46,000 nt of DNA from CAYNNQ01 sp964398785. Its GTDB lineage: Bacteria > Desulfobacterota > Desulfovibrionia > Desulfovibrionales > Desulfonatronovibrionaceae. Below the pieces are notes generated by a model. The model was not told the origin of the DNA. It ran no database searches and worked only from the letters and a program-made list of their open reading frames with translations. A program made the position numbers and the translations under genes. The stretch is taken from NCBI GenBank assembly GCA_964398785.1, contig CAYNNQ010000020.1, forward strand, positions 1-46,000, written 5' to 3'. Shown here piece after piece: positions 6,540-14,815 of this stretch. The number at the start of each line of letters is the position of its first letter. Positions within the stretch are counted from its first letter, which is position 1.

Positions 6540-8159
6540 TTATATTGAGGCCTCCTTTATGGCCTGGGTTAGCTTCTCCTGGTCTTCCTTGAACAATTTG
6601 TAGTTCAGGGAGTCTTCCAGGGCCTGCTTACTGGCTTCGATTATATTGAAGCACACGCCCACGGTTATCCATTTATTCTTGTGGTCTCCGGATTCGATAA
6701 GTACCCGCACGCGGGATGCGGTACCGGAATATTCGTCGTTTTCCGGTGTAAACACCCGGACCTTGAAATCGAGGAGATGCATTTCCGAAAGTGAAGGGTA
6801 GAATCTTTCCAAGGCCTTGCGCAGGGCATTATCCAGGGCGTTAACCGGTCCTTTGCCGCTGGCCGCGGTATGTTCGAGCATCCCGCCGACCTTGACCATG
6901 ACAGTTGCTTCGGAGATGGGGGATTCGTCTTCTTCTCTTTCGGTCTCCAAAACGCGGAAGGCCTGCAGGGTGAAGTAATTGCGGCAGCGGCCCAGAGTGC
7001 GGTTCAAAAGTAGCTCGAATGAGGCATCCGCTGCAGCGAACTCGTATCCTTTGCTTTCCAGGTCCTTGAGTTTGGCCAGAAGATCCAGGACAAAGGGATC
7101 GTCCTTGTCCAGATTAAATCCGTACTGGCGTGCCTTGAATTGGATATTGCTCTGCCCCGCCAAATCGGAGAGGAGTATACGCTGCTTGTTTCCCACGGAT
7201 TCCGGGATGATATGTTCATATGTCCGGGGATTCTTGCGTACAGCGCTTACGTGGATACCCCCCTTGTGCGCGAAAGCCGATTTTCCGGTAAACGGTTGAC
7301 GGTGGAAGGAGCGCAGGTTGCAGACCTCGGAGATGAAGTGCGAGGAAGGGGTCAGCATACTTAACTGTTCTTCACTCAAGCATTTCTTGCCCATTTTGAG
7401 CTGTAAAGTGGGGATTATGGAGCAAAGGTTGGCATTCCCGCAGCGTTCCCCGTAGCCGTTTATGGTCCCCTGCACGTGCTGGATTCCGCATTCTACGGCA
7501 TTCACCGAGTTTGCCACTGCAAGTTCAGAATCGTTGTGCGCATGGATGCCCAAAGCGGCATTGGGGATTTCCTTTTGGATTTGGCCCACTATGTCGGTAA
7601 TCTCCGAAGTTAGTGTTCCCCCGTTGGTATCGCAAAGAACAAGGACATCAGCTCCGGCCTCATGAGCCCTTTTCAGGCAAGAAAGGGCGTATTCCCGGTT
7701 GGCCTTGAAACCGTCGAACAGATGCTCGGCATCGAAAAACACCTCTTCCACACTTTCCTTTAAAAAAGCCACCGACTGCCCGATCATATCCAGGTTGTTC
7801 TCATTAGTGGTGCGCAGTGCCTCGTGGACATGCACCTCCCATGTTTTGCCGAAAATGGTTATGGAATCGGTCTGGGCGTTGATAAGTGCCTGGAGATTGG
7901 GATCGTTTTCCGGTTTGCTTTTGGGAGAGTGGGTGCTCCCGAAAGCGGTTACTCGGGAATTTTTCAGATTATAGTGCCTTATTTCCTCAAAATATTTCTG
8001 GTCCTTGGGGTTGGAATAGGGCCAGCCTCCCTCGATATAGTGGATCCCTAGCTCGTCCAGTTTATGGGTGATCCGTAATTTGTCCTGGGTAGAGAGATTG
8101 ACATCTTCGGCCTGTGTTCCGTCCCGCAGAGTTGTGTCATAAATGCAGACTTTGTTCAT
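6540..8159 (-). CDS. cimA: (R)-citramalate synthase
   Basis: This protein condenses acetyl-CoA with pyruvate to give citramalate, the first step of the threonine-independent route to isoleucine. The 539 residues show the DRE-TIM signature YDTTLRDGTQAEDVNLS, the metal ligands in HAHNDSELAVANSVNA, the loop GTINGYGERCGNANLC, and a C-terminal LeuA-type regulatory domain (GPVNALDNALRKALERFYP) that binds the feedback inhibitor. The QAEDVNLS version separates it from isopropylmalate and homocitrate synthases. The ATG lies 2 bp from the lysC stop, so the two branched/aspartate pathway genes are tightly linked. Confidence 0.93.
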   Translation of the reverse strand: MNKVCIYDTTLRDGTQAEDVNLSTQDKLRITHKLDELGIHYIEGGWPYSNPKDQKYFEEIRHYNLKNSRVTAFGSTHSPKSKPENDPNLQALINAQTDSITIFGKTWEVHVHEALRTTNENNLDMIGQSVAFLKESVEEVFFDAEHLFDGFKANREYALSCLKRAHEAGADVLVLCDTNGGTLTSEITDIVGQIQKEIPNAALGIHAHNDSELAVANSVNAVECGIQHVQGTINGYGERCGNANLCSIIPTLQLKMGKKCLSEEQLSMLTPSSHFISEVCNLRSFHRQPFTGKSAFAHKGGIHVSAVRKNPRTYEHIIPESVGNKQRILLSDLAGQSNIQFKARQYGFNLDKDDPFVLDLLAKLKDLESKGYEFAAADASFELLLNRTLGRCRNYFTLQAFRVLETEREEDESPISEATVMVKVGGMLEHTAASGKGPVNALDNALRKALERFYPSLSEMHLLDFKVRVFTPENDEYSGTASRVRVLIESGDHKNKWITVGVCFNIIEASKQALEDSLNYKLFKEDQEKLTQAIKEASI

Positions 8160-8161
8160 GG

Positions 8162-9403
8162 CTATTCCGCGTATACCGAGTCTTGTTGGGCATGATTGAG
8201 CCCAAACGCTTCATGCAAGGTCCGAACCGCCAACTCCGTGTATTTGGCTTCAATAAGACAGGAAATTTTTATTTCCGAGGTGCTTATTATTTGGATGTTG
8301 ATGTTCTCGTTTCTTAGCGCAGAAAAGGCAATAGAGGCCACACCGGCGTGGTTGCGCATCCCCACTCCGATAACCGAGACTTTGGATACCTGCATATCCC
8401 GGCTGATCTCTTGGGCTCCCAGATCCTCTTTTAGCCCGTTCAATATCTGCATTGTTTCCTCTATATTCCCCCGGGGCACGGTAAAGGTCATGTCCGTGCG
8501 CCCTTCCCGGCTGGGGTTCTGCACGATCATGTCCACAACTATATTTGCAGCGGAAAGTGGTTCGAAAAGCTTGGCCGCTACTCCGGGCTCATCATAGACG
8601 TCCACCAGAGTGACCAGGGCCTGATCCTTGTCGTATGCCACTCCGGAAACCATTGCGGATTCCATTTCTTCATCCTCCTGTGTGACTAGTGTCCCTGAAT
8701 TTTCGCTGAATGTGGATTTGACCATTATCGGTACATGGTATTTCTTGGCGAATTCCACTGATCTGATCTGCAGTACTTTGGCCCCCATGCTGGCCATCTC
8801 CAGCATTTCGTCGTAGGAGATTTTGGTGATTTTGTGTGCATCGGAACAAATATTGGGGTCGGTGGTGTATACACCGTCCACATCCGTGTATATTTCGCAG
8901 AGATTAGCTTCAAGGGCTGCCGATATGGCCACTGCGGAAGTATCCGAACCACCTCTGCCCAGCGTGGTCAATCTTTGTTCGCAGTCCGTGCCCTGAAAAC
9001 CGGCTACAACCAGGACATCGTATTGTTCCAGGCTCTTGTCGAAGCAGTTTTCGTTTATGTCCAGTATCCTGGCTTTGCCGAAGTCCTTGTCCGTGTGGAT
9101 GGGGATCTGGTGTCCCAATAGAGAACGGGCCCGGATCCCGTGTTTATGCAAAAGCATGGTAAAAAGGGCCACAGAAGTCTGCTCACCCGTATTGAGCAGT
9201 ACATCCATTTCCGCGGGGCTGGGGTTTTCATTCCAGGTCCGGGCCATCTCGAGCAGTCTGTTGGTTTCCCCGGACATTGCCGAAAGGATTACTACGACCT
9301 TGGAGCCCTGTCCCAGTACATGCAAGACTTTGTCCTTGACTTTTTCCATGCATTCCCGGTTGGCTACAGAAGTCCCCCCGAACTTCTGAACTACTATGTG
9401 CAT
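8162..9403 (-). CDS. lysC: Aspartate kinase
   Basis: The enzyme phosphorylates aspartate, the first step to lysine, threonine and methionine. The 413 residues start VQKFGGTSVANRECMEKV, have GRGGSDTSAVAISAAL and the YTDVDGVYTTDP loop, and end in two ACT domains (VTLVDVYDEPGVAAKLF and VSVIGVGMRNHAGVASIAF) that sense lysine/threonine. It is the monofunctional type. AGGAGGAAAATCA precedes the ATG. It overlaps tsaE by 10 bp. The methionine precursor it makes also feeds the methyl cycle encoded at 32-41 kb, though that link is inferred. Confidence 0.95.
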   Translation of the reverse strand: MHIVVQKFGGTSVANRECMEKVKDKVLHVLGQGSKVVVILSAMSGETNRLLEMARTWNENPSPAEMDVLLNTGEQTSVALFTMLLHKHGIRARSLLGHQIPIHTDKDFGKARILDINENCFDKSLEQYDVLVVAGFQGTDCEQRLTTLGRGGSDTSAVAISAALEANLCEIYTDVDGVYTTDPNICSDAHKITKISYDEMLEMASMGAKVLQIRSVEFAKKYHVPIMVKSTFSENSGTLVTQEDEEMESAMVSGVAYDKDQALVTLVDVYDEPGVAAKLFEPLSAANIVVDMIVQNPSREGRTDMTFTVPRGNIEETMQILNGLKEDLGAQEISRDMQVSKVSVIGVGMRNHAGVASIAFSALRNENINIQIISTSEIKISCLIEAKYTELAVRTLHEAFGLNHAQQDSVYAE

Positions 9404-9906
9404 TGATTTTCCTCCTGATATGGTATGCCCTTATATAACGCACGGCTAATAATACAGTTTATCAAATCTTCCCGGGATCCGGCAATGGCGATTTCCCGCC
9501 CTGGGGGACAAATGTTGAGAGCCAATTGGAGCGAGTTTTCCGGGTGGAGGTGTTCGGGCAAGTGGTTCCCCCATTCCACGAGTATTAACCGGTCCTCGGA
9601 AAGGATTTCTTCTTCCAGGTCGGGGTCCAGCCCAGTTTGTTCCAGGCGATACAGGTCAAAATGGGATACCGGCGGAAGGGTAGGGTAATGGTTGACCAGA
9701 TTGAAGCTGGGGCTGGAAATTTCCGCGACATCACCTCCGGGTAGGGTACGGACTATTTCCCGGATCAAGGCTGTTTTCCCCGCTCCGAGTTCTCCTTTCA
9801 GAAGCACCGTGGGGTATGATTTCAGCCCAAGTAGGCAATGTACGAGGCATTGCGCGAGAGTGCAAGTCTGCTCCTTGTTGTTCAAGGTAAAATACTGCAA
9901 TGACAT
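9394..9906 (-). CDS. tsaE: tRNA threonylcarbamoyladenosine biosynthesis ATPase TsaE
   Basis: A small P-loop ATPase (170 residues) with Walker A KGELGAGKTALIREIV, the family motif SPSFNLVNHYP, and LVEWGNHLPE near the C-terminus. TsaE works with TsaB and TsaD in making t6A37 on ANN-decoding tRNAs. It overlaps the CBS gene upstream by one base and lysC downstream by 10 bp, so it sits inside a tightly packed operon. Confidence 0.93.
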   Translation of the reverse strand: MSLQYFTLNNKEQTCTLAQCLVHCLLGLKSYPTVLLKGELGAGKTALIREIVRTLPGGDVAEISSPSFNLVNHYPTLPPVSHFDLYRLEQTGLDPDLEEEILSEDRLILVEWGNHLPEHLHPENSLQLALNICPPGREIAIAGSREDLINCIISRALYKGIPYQEENQCT

Positions 9907-10355
9907 TATGAATATATGGAGCGGAGCACGTCTTCCTTGCCCAATATGCCCACAAGCTTTTCTTCTTGTACCACGGGCAGGGTATGGAATTTGTTGTCCG
10001 CCATCAGCTGGGCTACTTTTTCCAGAGGGGTCTCTGGTTCAACATGAACCGGCTCCGGGGTCATGGCCTGTTCCACCTGGGAGGCGGTCATTTTTTCCAC
10101 TTCCTTTTCTATTTTGGAAAATGAAGTCAGGGGAAGTATGCCGTCAAGCACCGTAAAAATGGTGGGTAGAGGGAACTTCTTCTGCATTGCCACCAGATCG
10201 CTTTGGGTGAGGATACCTAGCAGTTTGTTGTCTTCATCCACTACCGGAAGGCCGTTAATATGTTCTTCCAAAAGTAGTTTAGCGGCTCCGGCTATGTCTT
10301 CCCGGGGGCCGATTTTTATCGGGTCTGTACTCATAACGTCTTTTGCCTTAAGCAT
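9906..10355 (-). CDS. Two-CBS-domain protein
   Basis: The 149-residue product is a tandem pair of CBS domains (about 1-60: VMSTDPIKIGPREDI, NGLPVVDEDNKLLGILTQSDL; about 85-149: AMTPEPVHVEPETPLEKV, TLPVVQEEKLVGILGKEDV) with no catalytic domain. Such stand-alone proteins bind adenine nucleotides or SAM and regulate partners. The partner here is unknown. GGAGGTCAAAG precedes the ATG and overlaps the end of nnr by 8 bp, so translation is coupled. Confidence 0.9.
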   Translation of the reverse strand: MLKAKDVMSTDPIKIGPREDIAGAAKLLLEEHINGLPVVDEDNKLLGILTQSDLVAMQKKFPLPTIFTVLDGILPLTSFSKIEKEVEKMTASQVEQAMTPEPVHVEPETPLEKVAQLMADNKFHTLPVVQEEKLVGILGKEDVLRSIYS

Positions 10356-11895
10356 CTTTGACCTCCGTTAGGATTTCAGGAAGACAGTGGGCGATCTCCT
10401 GGGCTGTATTCCCCCGGTAAGGGTATTTTTCCTTTAATTTCTTTCCGGTCAGGCTATGCCAGAATACGGCGGTAGCCGCAGACTCCAGGGCTTGGTAGCC
10501 TTGTCCCATAAGGCTGCCGATTATCCCCCCCAAAACGTCTCCGGCTCCGCCCAGAGCCAGGTTGGGGACTGCAAAGGGGGAAATAAGGAAGGGATGCCCC
10601 GGAGCGGCAATGATAGTCCCTGCCCCTTTCAGCACTAGCTTGGAATGGAATCTGTTTATGAAGTCCTGTGCAAATCCGGCCCGATCCAAGTTGATATCCT
10701 TGGAAGTGACCGAGAAAAATCTGGCCATCTCCCCGGGATGAGGAGTGAAAATCACATCGGATTTGTTTGCTATACGGTTGAACAGGGTGTGGTCCCGGGC
10801 AAAAAAATACAGGGCATCGGCATCGAACACGGTCTTGGGATGCATATTATCCAGATAGGCCAGCAAAAGCCGGCGAGAATTCTCCGTACGGCCAAGACCG
10901 GGGCCGAATATTACGGAATCCGCACGGGAAACAGCCTCGACCACCTTGTCCAGGGATTCGGGAGACCAGTCCACGCCATCTCCCATGGGCAGGGTCATAA
11001 TATCCGGCCATCCCGCTTTGATCTCTGTGGACAAATTTGGCGGACAGGCTATTGTGGTTAAACCGGAACCGGACCTTATGGCACCCAGGGCCGAGAGCAT
11101 GGGGGCCCCGGTTAACCCGGGGGAACCGCCAAATATTACTACATGGCCAGCATTCCCCTTATGCATGGTTTTGGCCGGGGGAGAAAGTTTTTCCATGTTT
11201 TTGCTGGTTAAAGCAAAATGGGCCGGGGGGTTTTCTTGTTTGACCTGTTTGGGGATGCCGATTTTCCCCACATGCATATCACCTACGAAATCATAAGCCG
11301 GAGGCAGAGCTGTACCCAGCTTGGCCTCCTCGAAAGTTACCGTGGCATCAGCCTTAATTGCCAGAGGGGATGGTTCCCCGGTGATCCCGTTTATGCCGGA
11401 GGGAATATCCAGAGACAGTATGAAACTGCGGGATCTGAGTTTGTTTATAGCTTTGATCCAGGCGAGGTAATCCTCACGTAGCGTACCGTTGAATCCGGTC
11501 CCTAATAGTCCGTCAATCACAATGTCCACATGTTTTAAAAAGTCCAGATTGTAATCCGGAAGGTACATCATGGTTACGCCCATTTTTTCCAGAAGGGAGC
11601 GGTGATAGCCGGAAGTAGGGCCGTATTCCTCCTTTTTCTTGGCGTGCAGGACCATTACCGTAGTTTCCTGGTTGGCCAAGTGTCTGCCAAGAGCAAAGGC
11701 GTCTCCACCATTGTTACCGGAGCCGGCGAAAATCAATGCAGACTTGTTTTTCAATGAGCCGTAGCGGTCTTTTAAGAAGTAAAGGGCTTCCCGGCTGGCG
11801 TTTTCCATGAGGATTTCCGGGAGAATACCGAATTCCTGGATGGTCTTTTCATCCCATACAGACATTTCCTGGGGTGTTGGTAATGGCACTTGCAT
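10348..11895 (-). CDS. nnr: Bifunctional NAD(P)HX epimerase / ADP-dependent dehydratase
   Basis: This enzyme repairs hydrated NADH and NADPH. The N-terminal half is a YjeF_N epimerase domain (IFAGSGNNGGDAFALGRHL, DGLLGTGFNG, SLDIPSGINGITG). The C-terminal half is a ribokinase-like dehydratase (TPHPGEMARFF, GAGTIIAAP, GGAGDVLGGIIGSLMGQG). The ATG at 11895 is chosen over an in-frame TTG at 11907; neither has a clear Shine-Dalgarno. An A element remnant lies upstream at 11935, between this gene and acpS, so the operon with pdxJ-acpS may be interrupted. Confidence 0.93.
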   Translation of the reverse strand: MQVPLPTPQEMSVWDEKTIQEFGILPEILMENASREALYFLKDRYGSLKNKSALIFAGSGNNGGDAFALGRHLANQETTVMVLHAKKKEEYGPTSGYHRSLLEKMGVTMMYLPDYNLDFLKHVDIVIDGLLGTGFNGTLREDYLAWIKAINKLRSRSFILSLDIPSGINGITGEPSPLAIKADATVTFEEAKLGTALPPAYDFVGDMHVGKIGIPKQVKQENPPAHFALTSKNMEKLSPPAKTMHKGNAGHVVIFGGSPGLTGAPMLSALGAIRSGSGLTTIACPPNLSTEIKAGWPDIMTLPMGDGVDWSPESLDKVVEAVSRADSVIFGPGLGRTENSRRLLLAYLDNMHPKTVFDADALYFFARDHTLFNRIANKSDVIFTPHPGEMARFFSVTSKDINLDRAGFAQDFINRFHSKLVLKGAGTIIAAPGHPFLISPFAVPNLALGGAGDVLGGIIGSLMGQGYQALESAATAVFWHSLTGKKLKEKYPYRGNTAQEIAHCLPEILTEVKDA

Positions 11896-11934
11896 GATTT
11901 GTTTCAAGATGGTTTAAGGTTATTGGTTCGTACT

Positions 11935-12035
11935 GATGCGCCTGCAAAAAATATGTTTTTGCAGGCAGTTCTAGGTTGTTAAGGGTTAAGTAAAAAACAG
12001 GGGTTTGCAGAATTTAACCGGATAATAACTAATTC
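11935..12035 (+). mobile_element. Family A element remnant, right end lost
   Basis: GATGCGCCTGCAAAAAATATG and the matching TTTTTGCAGGCAGTT form the hairpin end of family A. The next 70 bp (GGTTGTTAAGGGTTAAGT, then TTTGCAGAATTTAAC) align with the copy at 3457-3586 read in reverse. The far inverted repeat cannot be found before acpS begins, so it has been deleted or eroded. No flanking duplication is visible. Confidence 0.7.
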
Positions 12036-12041
12036 GAGTGC

Positions 12042-12419
12042 TTAACCTTCCAGTATAACCACCGCCACACTATTATCTCTGCCGTGGGATAGGGATAAAT
12101 GGGCTATTTGTCCACCGATTTGCCGGAAAGTATGCTCCGCAACGCCCAGAAATGCGATTTCCGGTTTCCCCGAGGGGGCAGAATCAATCTGCATGTGCCG
12201 AAAGGTTATTCCCTGGGCAAATCCAGTACCCAAGGCTTTGACCGCAGCCTCCTTGGCCGCGAATCTGGAGGCCAAGTAAGAAGGAGAAAACCCCTTGCCG
12301 GTGTTGGCCTGTATTTCCTTAGTAGTCAGAATCCTTTCCGCAAACCTGTTCCCGAAGCGCTCCCAGGAACGGGCGATACGTTCATTTTCTACTATATCCA
12401 GACCCATTCCTAAAATCAT
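12042..12419 (-). CDS. acpS: Holo-[acyl-carrier-protein] synthase
   Basis: AcpS transfers the 4'-phosphopantetheine group from CoA to acyl carrier protein. The product has MGLDIVENERI with the metal-binding aspartate, and RFAAKEAAVKALGTGF with the catalytic glutamate and lysine, at the usual 125-residue length. I chose the ATG at 12419 (MILGMGLDIV) because family members start there; a GTG at 12446 adds nine residues. It lies 33 bp after pdxJ, the usual pairing in proteobacteria. Confidence 0.93.
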   Translation of the reverse strand: MILGMGLDIVENERIARSWERFGNRFAERILTTKEIQANTGKGFSPSYLASRFAAKEAAVKALGTGFAQGITFRHMQIDSAPSGKPEIAFLGVAEHTFRQIGGQIAHLSLSHGRDNSVAVVILEG

Positions 12420-12452
12420 CGACTGATCTCGAGTTGAACTCTTCACGTGTAC

Positions 12453-13178
12453 CTACTCGGTAAATCCGGAAATAATTGTAGCCATGTCGGCTACTGCCCT
12501 GCTTATGCCCACCATGCACGCCCGGGAGATAATGCTGTGCCCGATAGAATATTCCCAGATTCCCGGAGTGCGGGCAAAGGCCTTGATATTGTGATAATTC
12601 AGGCCGTGTCCTAGATTGACTCGGAGTCCAAAATCCTGGCCCAGTTTTACCCCCTCAAGGACTTTTTCCAGTTCCTGGTGCTGTTTTGCCGGATTGGGGG
12701 CATCGGCATAATGCCCGGTATGCAGCTCTATATAATCCGCGCCGATGCTTCGGGCGGCTTCTATCTGGGTTTTGTCTGGGTCTATAAACAGGCTGGTTCT
12801 TATCTGTTTTTCTTTAAGTGGGTAAAAGAATTCCCGAAGTCTCTTTTCTTGGGAGGCACAGTCGAGCCCTCCTTCCGTGGTGAGTTCTTCCCGCTTTTCC
12901 GGTACCAGACAGACCATATCCGGAACCGTTTCCAGAGCTATTTCCTGCATTTCATCTGTGGCGGCCATCTCTAAATGCAGGCCTGTCTTTAGTGTGCCGC
13001 GCAGCAGTTGGACATCACGATCTTGGATATGCCTGCGGTCCTCCCGGAGATGGACAATTATTCCCTGTGCTCCGGAAATCTCCGCGAAGTGGGCCGCTGT
13101 TATTGGGTCCGGCTCAATTCCGAGTCTGGCTTGGCGTAAAGTGGCTATGTGATCGACATTTACTATCAGGACTGGCAT
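12453..13178 (-). CDS. pdxJ: Pyridoxine 5'-phosphate synthase
   Basis: PdxJ closes the ring of pyridoxine phosphate from deoxyxylulose phosphate and 3-amino-2-oxopropyl phosphate. The product shows VNVDHIATLRQAR at the N-terminus, HLREDRRHIQDRD, the glutamate in YIELHTGHYAD, and GHGLNYHN. The ATG at 13178 (MPVLIVNVDH) has GGAGGTAAT in front and gives the family length of about 240. An in-frame upstream start at 13208 has no such site. It is the first gene of the acpS-nnr-CBS-tsaE-lysC-cimA-rarA run. Confidence 0.95.
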   Translation of the reverse strand: MPVLIVNVDHIATLRQARLGIEPDPITAAHFAEISGAQGIIVHLREDRRHIQDRDVQLLRGTLKTGLHLEMAATDEMQEIALETVPDMVCLVPEKREELTTEGGLDCASQEKRLREFFYPLKEKQIRTSLFIDPDKTQIEAARSIGADYIELHTGHYADAPNPAKQHQELEKVLEGVKLGQDFGLRVNLGHGLNYHNIKAFARTPGIWEYSIGHSIISRACMVGISRAVADMATIISGFTE

Positions 13179-13651
13179 ATTACCTCCAAAGCCTCTTAAA
13201 TGAGCCAATTTTCATTACAGTTTGTTAAAAGTCAAGGAAAACAGGAGGGCACGGACAATTTTATATCCGCTTAAGTGATAAACGTAGCTGCTGCGGAAAT
13301 GATACAGCGCCCCGGGATACGGATATCCCCGCTATTTGGAGCATGTATACCGTTTTTTGTCCCAGCAAAAAAATAGTTGAAATATATTCAAACTTCTGGA
13401 TATATTCAAAGCGGTGATATGTTTAGAAATGGAGAATTCGGCCGATTGTTTATTCGGCCTTTGACGAAGCGCTTGGATTTGATAGCTTTCATAAATGAAT
13501 GACCAATACCCATTGCATACAATAGGCAACATTTATTTGGGTTTTATTATTTATTTAGTCTGTTCTTTTAGGGGGGCTACAATTTTGGAAAATTTGGATT
13601 GCTATGGTAGAGTAGCAATTTTGAGGGATATTTTTATTTTAGGGAGCATAT
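13179..13651. other. Intergenic region between divergent pdxJ and the ErcA-like gene
   Basis: No gene is supported in this 470-bp stretch. It holds an exact 10-bp direct repeat TATATTCAAA at 13383-13392 and 13401-13410, 18 bp apart, which could be an operator. A short hairpin GGCCGA ... TCGGCC lies at 13440-13459. GGGAGCATAT provides the Shine-Dalgarno for the gene at 13652. A 66-codon minus-strand frame here has no recognisable features. Confidence 0.4.
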
Positions 13652-14815
13652 ATGGAAGTCGAAGGACTTGATCTCAGGAAGTTTCTGGCTCCGGAGTTTG
13701 TGTACGGAAATGGGGCCCGGTTTTTGGCTGCGAATTATGTCGCCAAATTGGGGGTGGAAAAAATTATGCTCGTTACCGACCCTGGGGTGATGGAGGCCGG
13801 ATGGACGGAAGACGTGTATAACAACCTGATAGAGGCCGGCATCAAATGCCAGGTTTTTAGCGAAATTCAGCCCAATCCCCGGGAAAAGCAGGTTATGCAT
13901 GGCGCGGAAGTATACCGGGATAGCGGGTGCGAAGCGTTATTGGCCGTAGGTGGCGGGACTCCTATGGATTGCGCCAAAGGCATAGGGATTGTCATTTCCA
14001 ACAAAGAGCACATCCTGGATTTCGAGGGAGTTGATTTGGTAAATGTTCCTTTGCCTCCACTTGTATGTGTCCCCACTACGGCCGGTAGTGCCGCGGATGT
14101 GTCACAGTTCGCAGTGATTACCGACTCCGGGCGCAGAGTCAAGACCTCTATAGTAAGCAAGGCTTTGGTTCCGGACTTGGCCTTGATAGATCCGGGAACT
14201 ACCCTGACCATGGACCGTGATCTGACTGCGGCCACAGCCATGGATGCCTTGACCCATGCAATAGAAGCATATGTTTCTCCTGTTCATTCTTCGGTAAGTG
14301 ATGTGCACGCCCTGCGCTCCATAAATCTGGTTTCTGAAAACCTGGGAAGGGTAGTTAACGAGCTGGACAATATGGATTTGCGCAACAATGTGATGCTTTC
14401 CAGTCTACATGCCGGACTGGCTTTTTCCAACGCCATTCTTGGTGCGGTGCATGCCATGGCCCATAGCCTTGGGGGCTATCTGGATTTTGCCCATGGAGAT
14501 TGTAACGCCTTGCTCCTGGATAGTGTTGTTTATTATAATTTTGATGCCCAGCCCGGGAGGTACCGAGAAATTGCCTGGCAATTGGGGCTAGATACTCAAA
14601 ACAAAAGGGATGAGCAGTTAAGGGAAGAATTGCCACAAAAAATAGTTGATTTACGGGAATCTGCCGGCCTTACTGCCTCTTTGGGTGATTTGGGGCTTAA
14701 AAGGGAGGATATCCCGGTGCTTGCCAAAATGGCTATGGAAGACGCCTGCATGCTGACCAACCCGAAAGAACTTACATCCCGAGACGTGGAAACGATATAT
14801 GCCAGAGCGCTTTAA
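13652..14815 (+). CDS. Iron-containing alcohol dehydrogenase, ErcA-like
   Basis: A group III (iron) alcohol dehydrogenase of 387 residues. The NAD-binding motif is VGGGTPMDCAKGIG, and the metal ligands are present in MDALTHAIEAY, HAMAHSLGG and AHGDCNA, so it may still be catalytic. It begins MEVEGLDLRKFLAPEFVYGN, like the ErcA subgroup, which is encoded next to sensor kinases and linked in Pseudomonas to regulation of alcohol oxidation. The next gene, a hybrid kinase, overlaps its 3' end by 17 bp, which supports that reading. The substrate is unknown, and an ordinary alcohol dehydrogenase role remains possible. Confidence 0.85.
   Translation: MEVEGLDLRKFLAPEFVYGNGARFLAANYVAKLGVEKIMLVTDPGVMEAGWTEDVYNNLIEAGIKCQVFSEIQPNPREKQVMHGAEVYRDSGCEALLAVGGGTPMDCAKGIGIVISNKEHILDFEGVDLVNVPLPPLVCVPTTAGSAADVSQFAVITDSGRRVKTSIVSKALVPDLALIDPGTTLTMDRDLTAATAMDALTHAIEAYVSPVHSSVSDVHALRSINLVSENLGRVVNELDNMDLRNNVMLSSLHAGLAFSNAILGAVHAMAHSLGGYLDFAHGDCNALLLDSVVYYNFDAQPGRYREIAWQLGLDTQNKRDEQLREELPQKIVDLRESAGLTASLGDLGLKREDIPVLAKMAMEDACMLTNPKELTSRDVETIYARAL

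Noticed and set aside
5293..6548. Plus-strand frames opposite rarA
   Set aside because: They are antisense shadows of a well-conserved gene and lack family motifs.
13332..13532. Small minus-strand gene in the pdxJ-ErcA gap
   Set aside because: No ribosome site, no family features, and AT-rich composition like the intergenic DNA.
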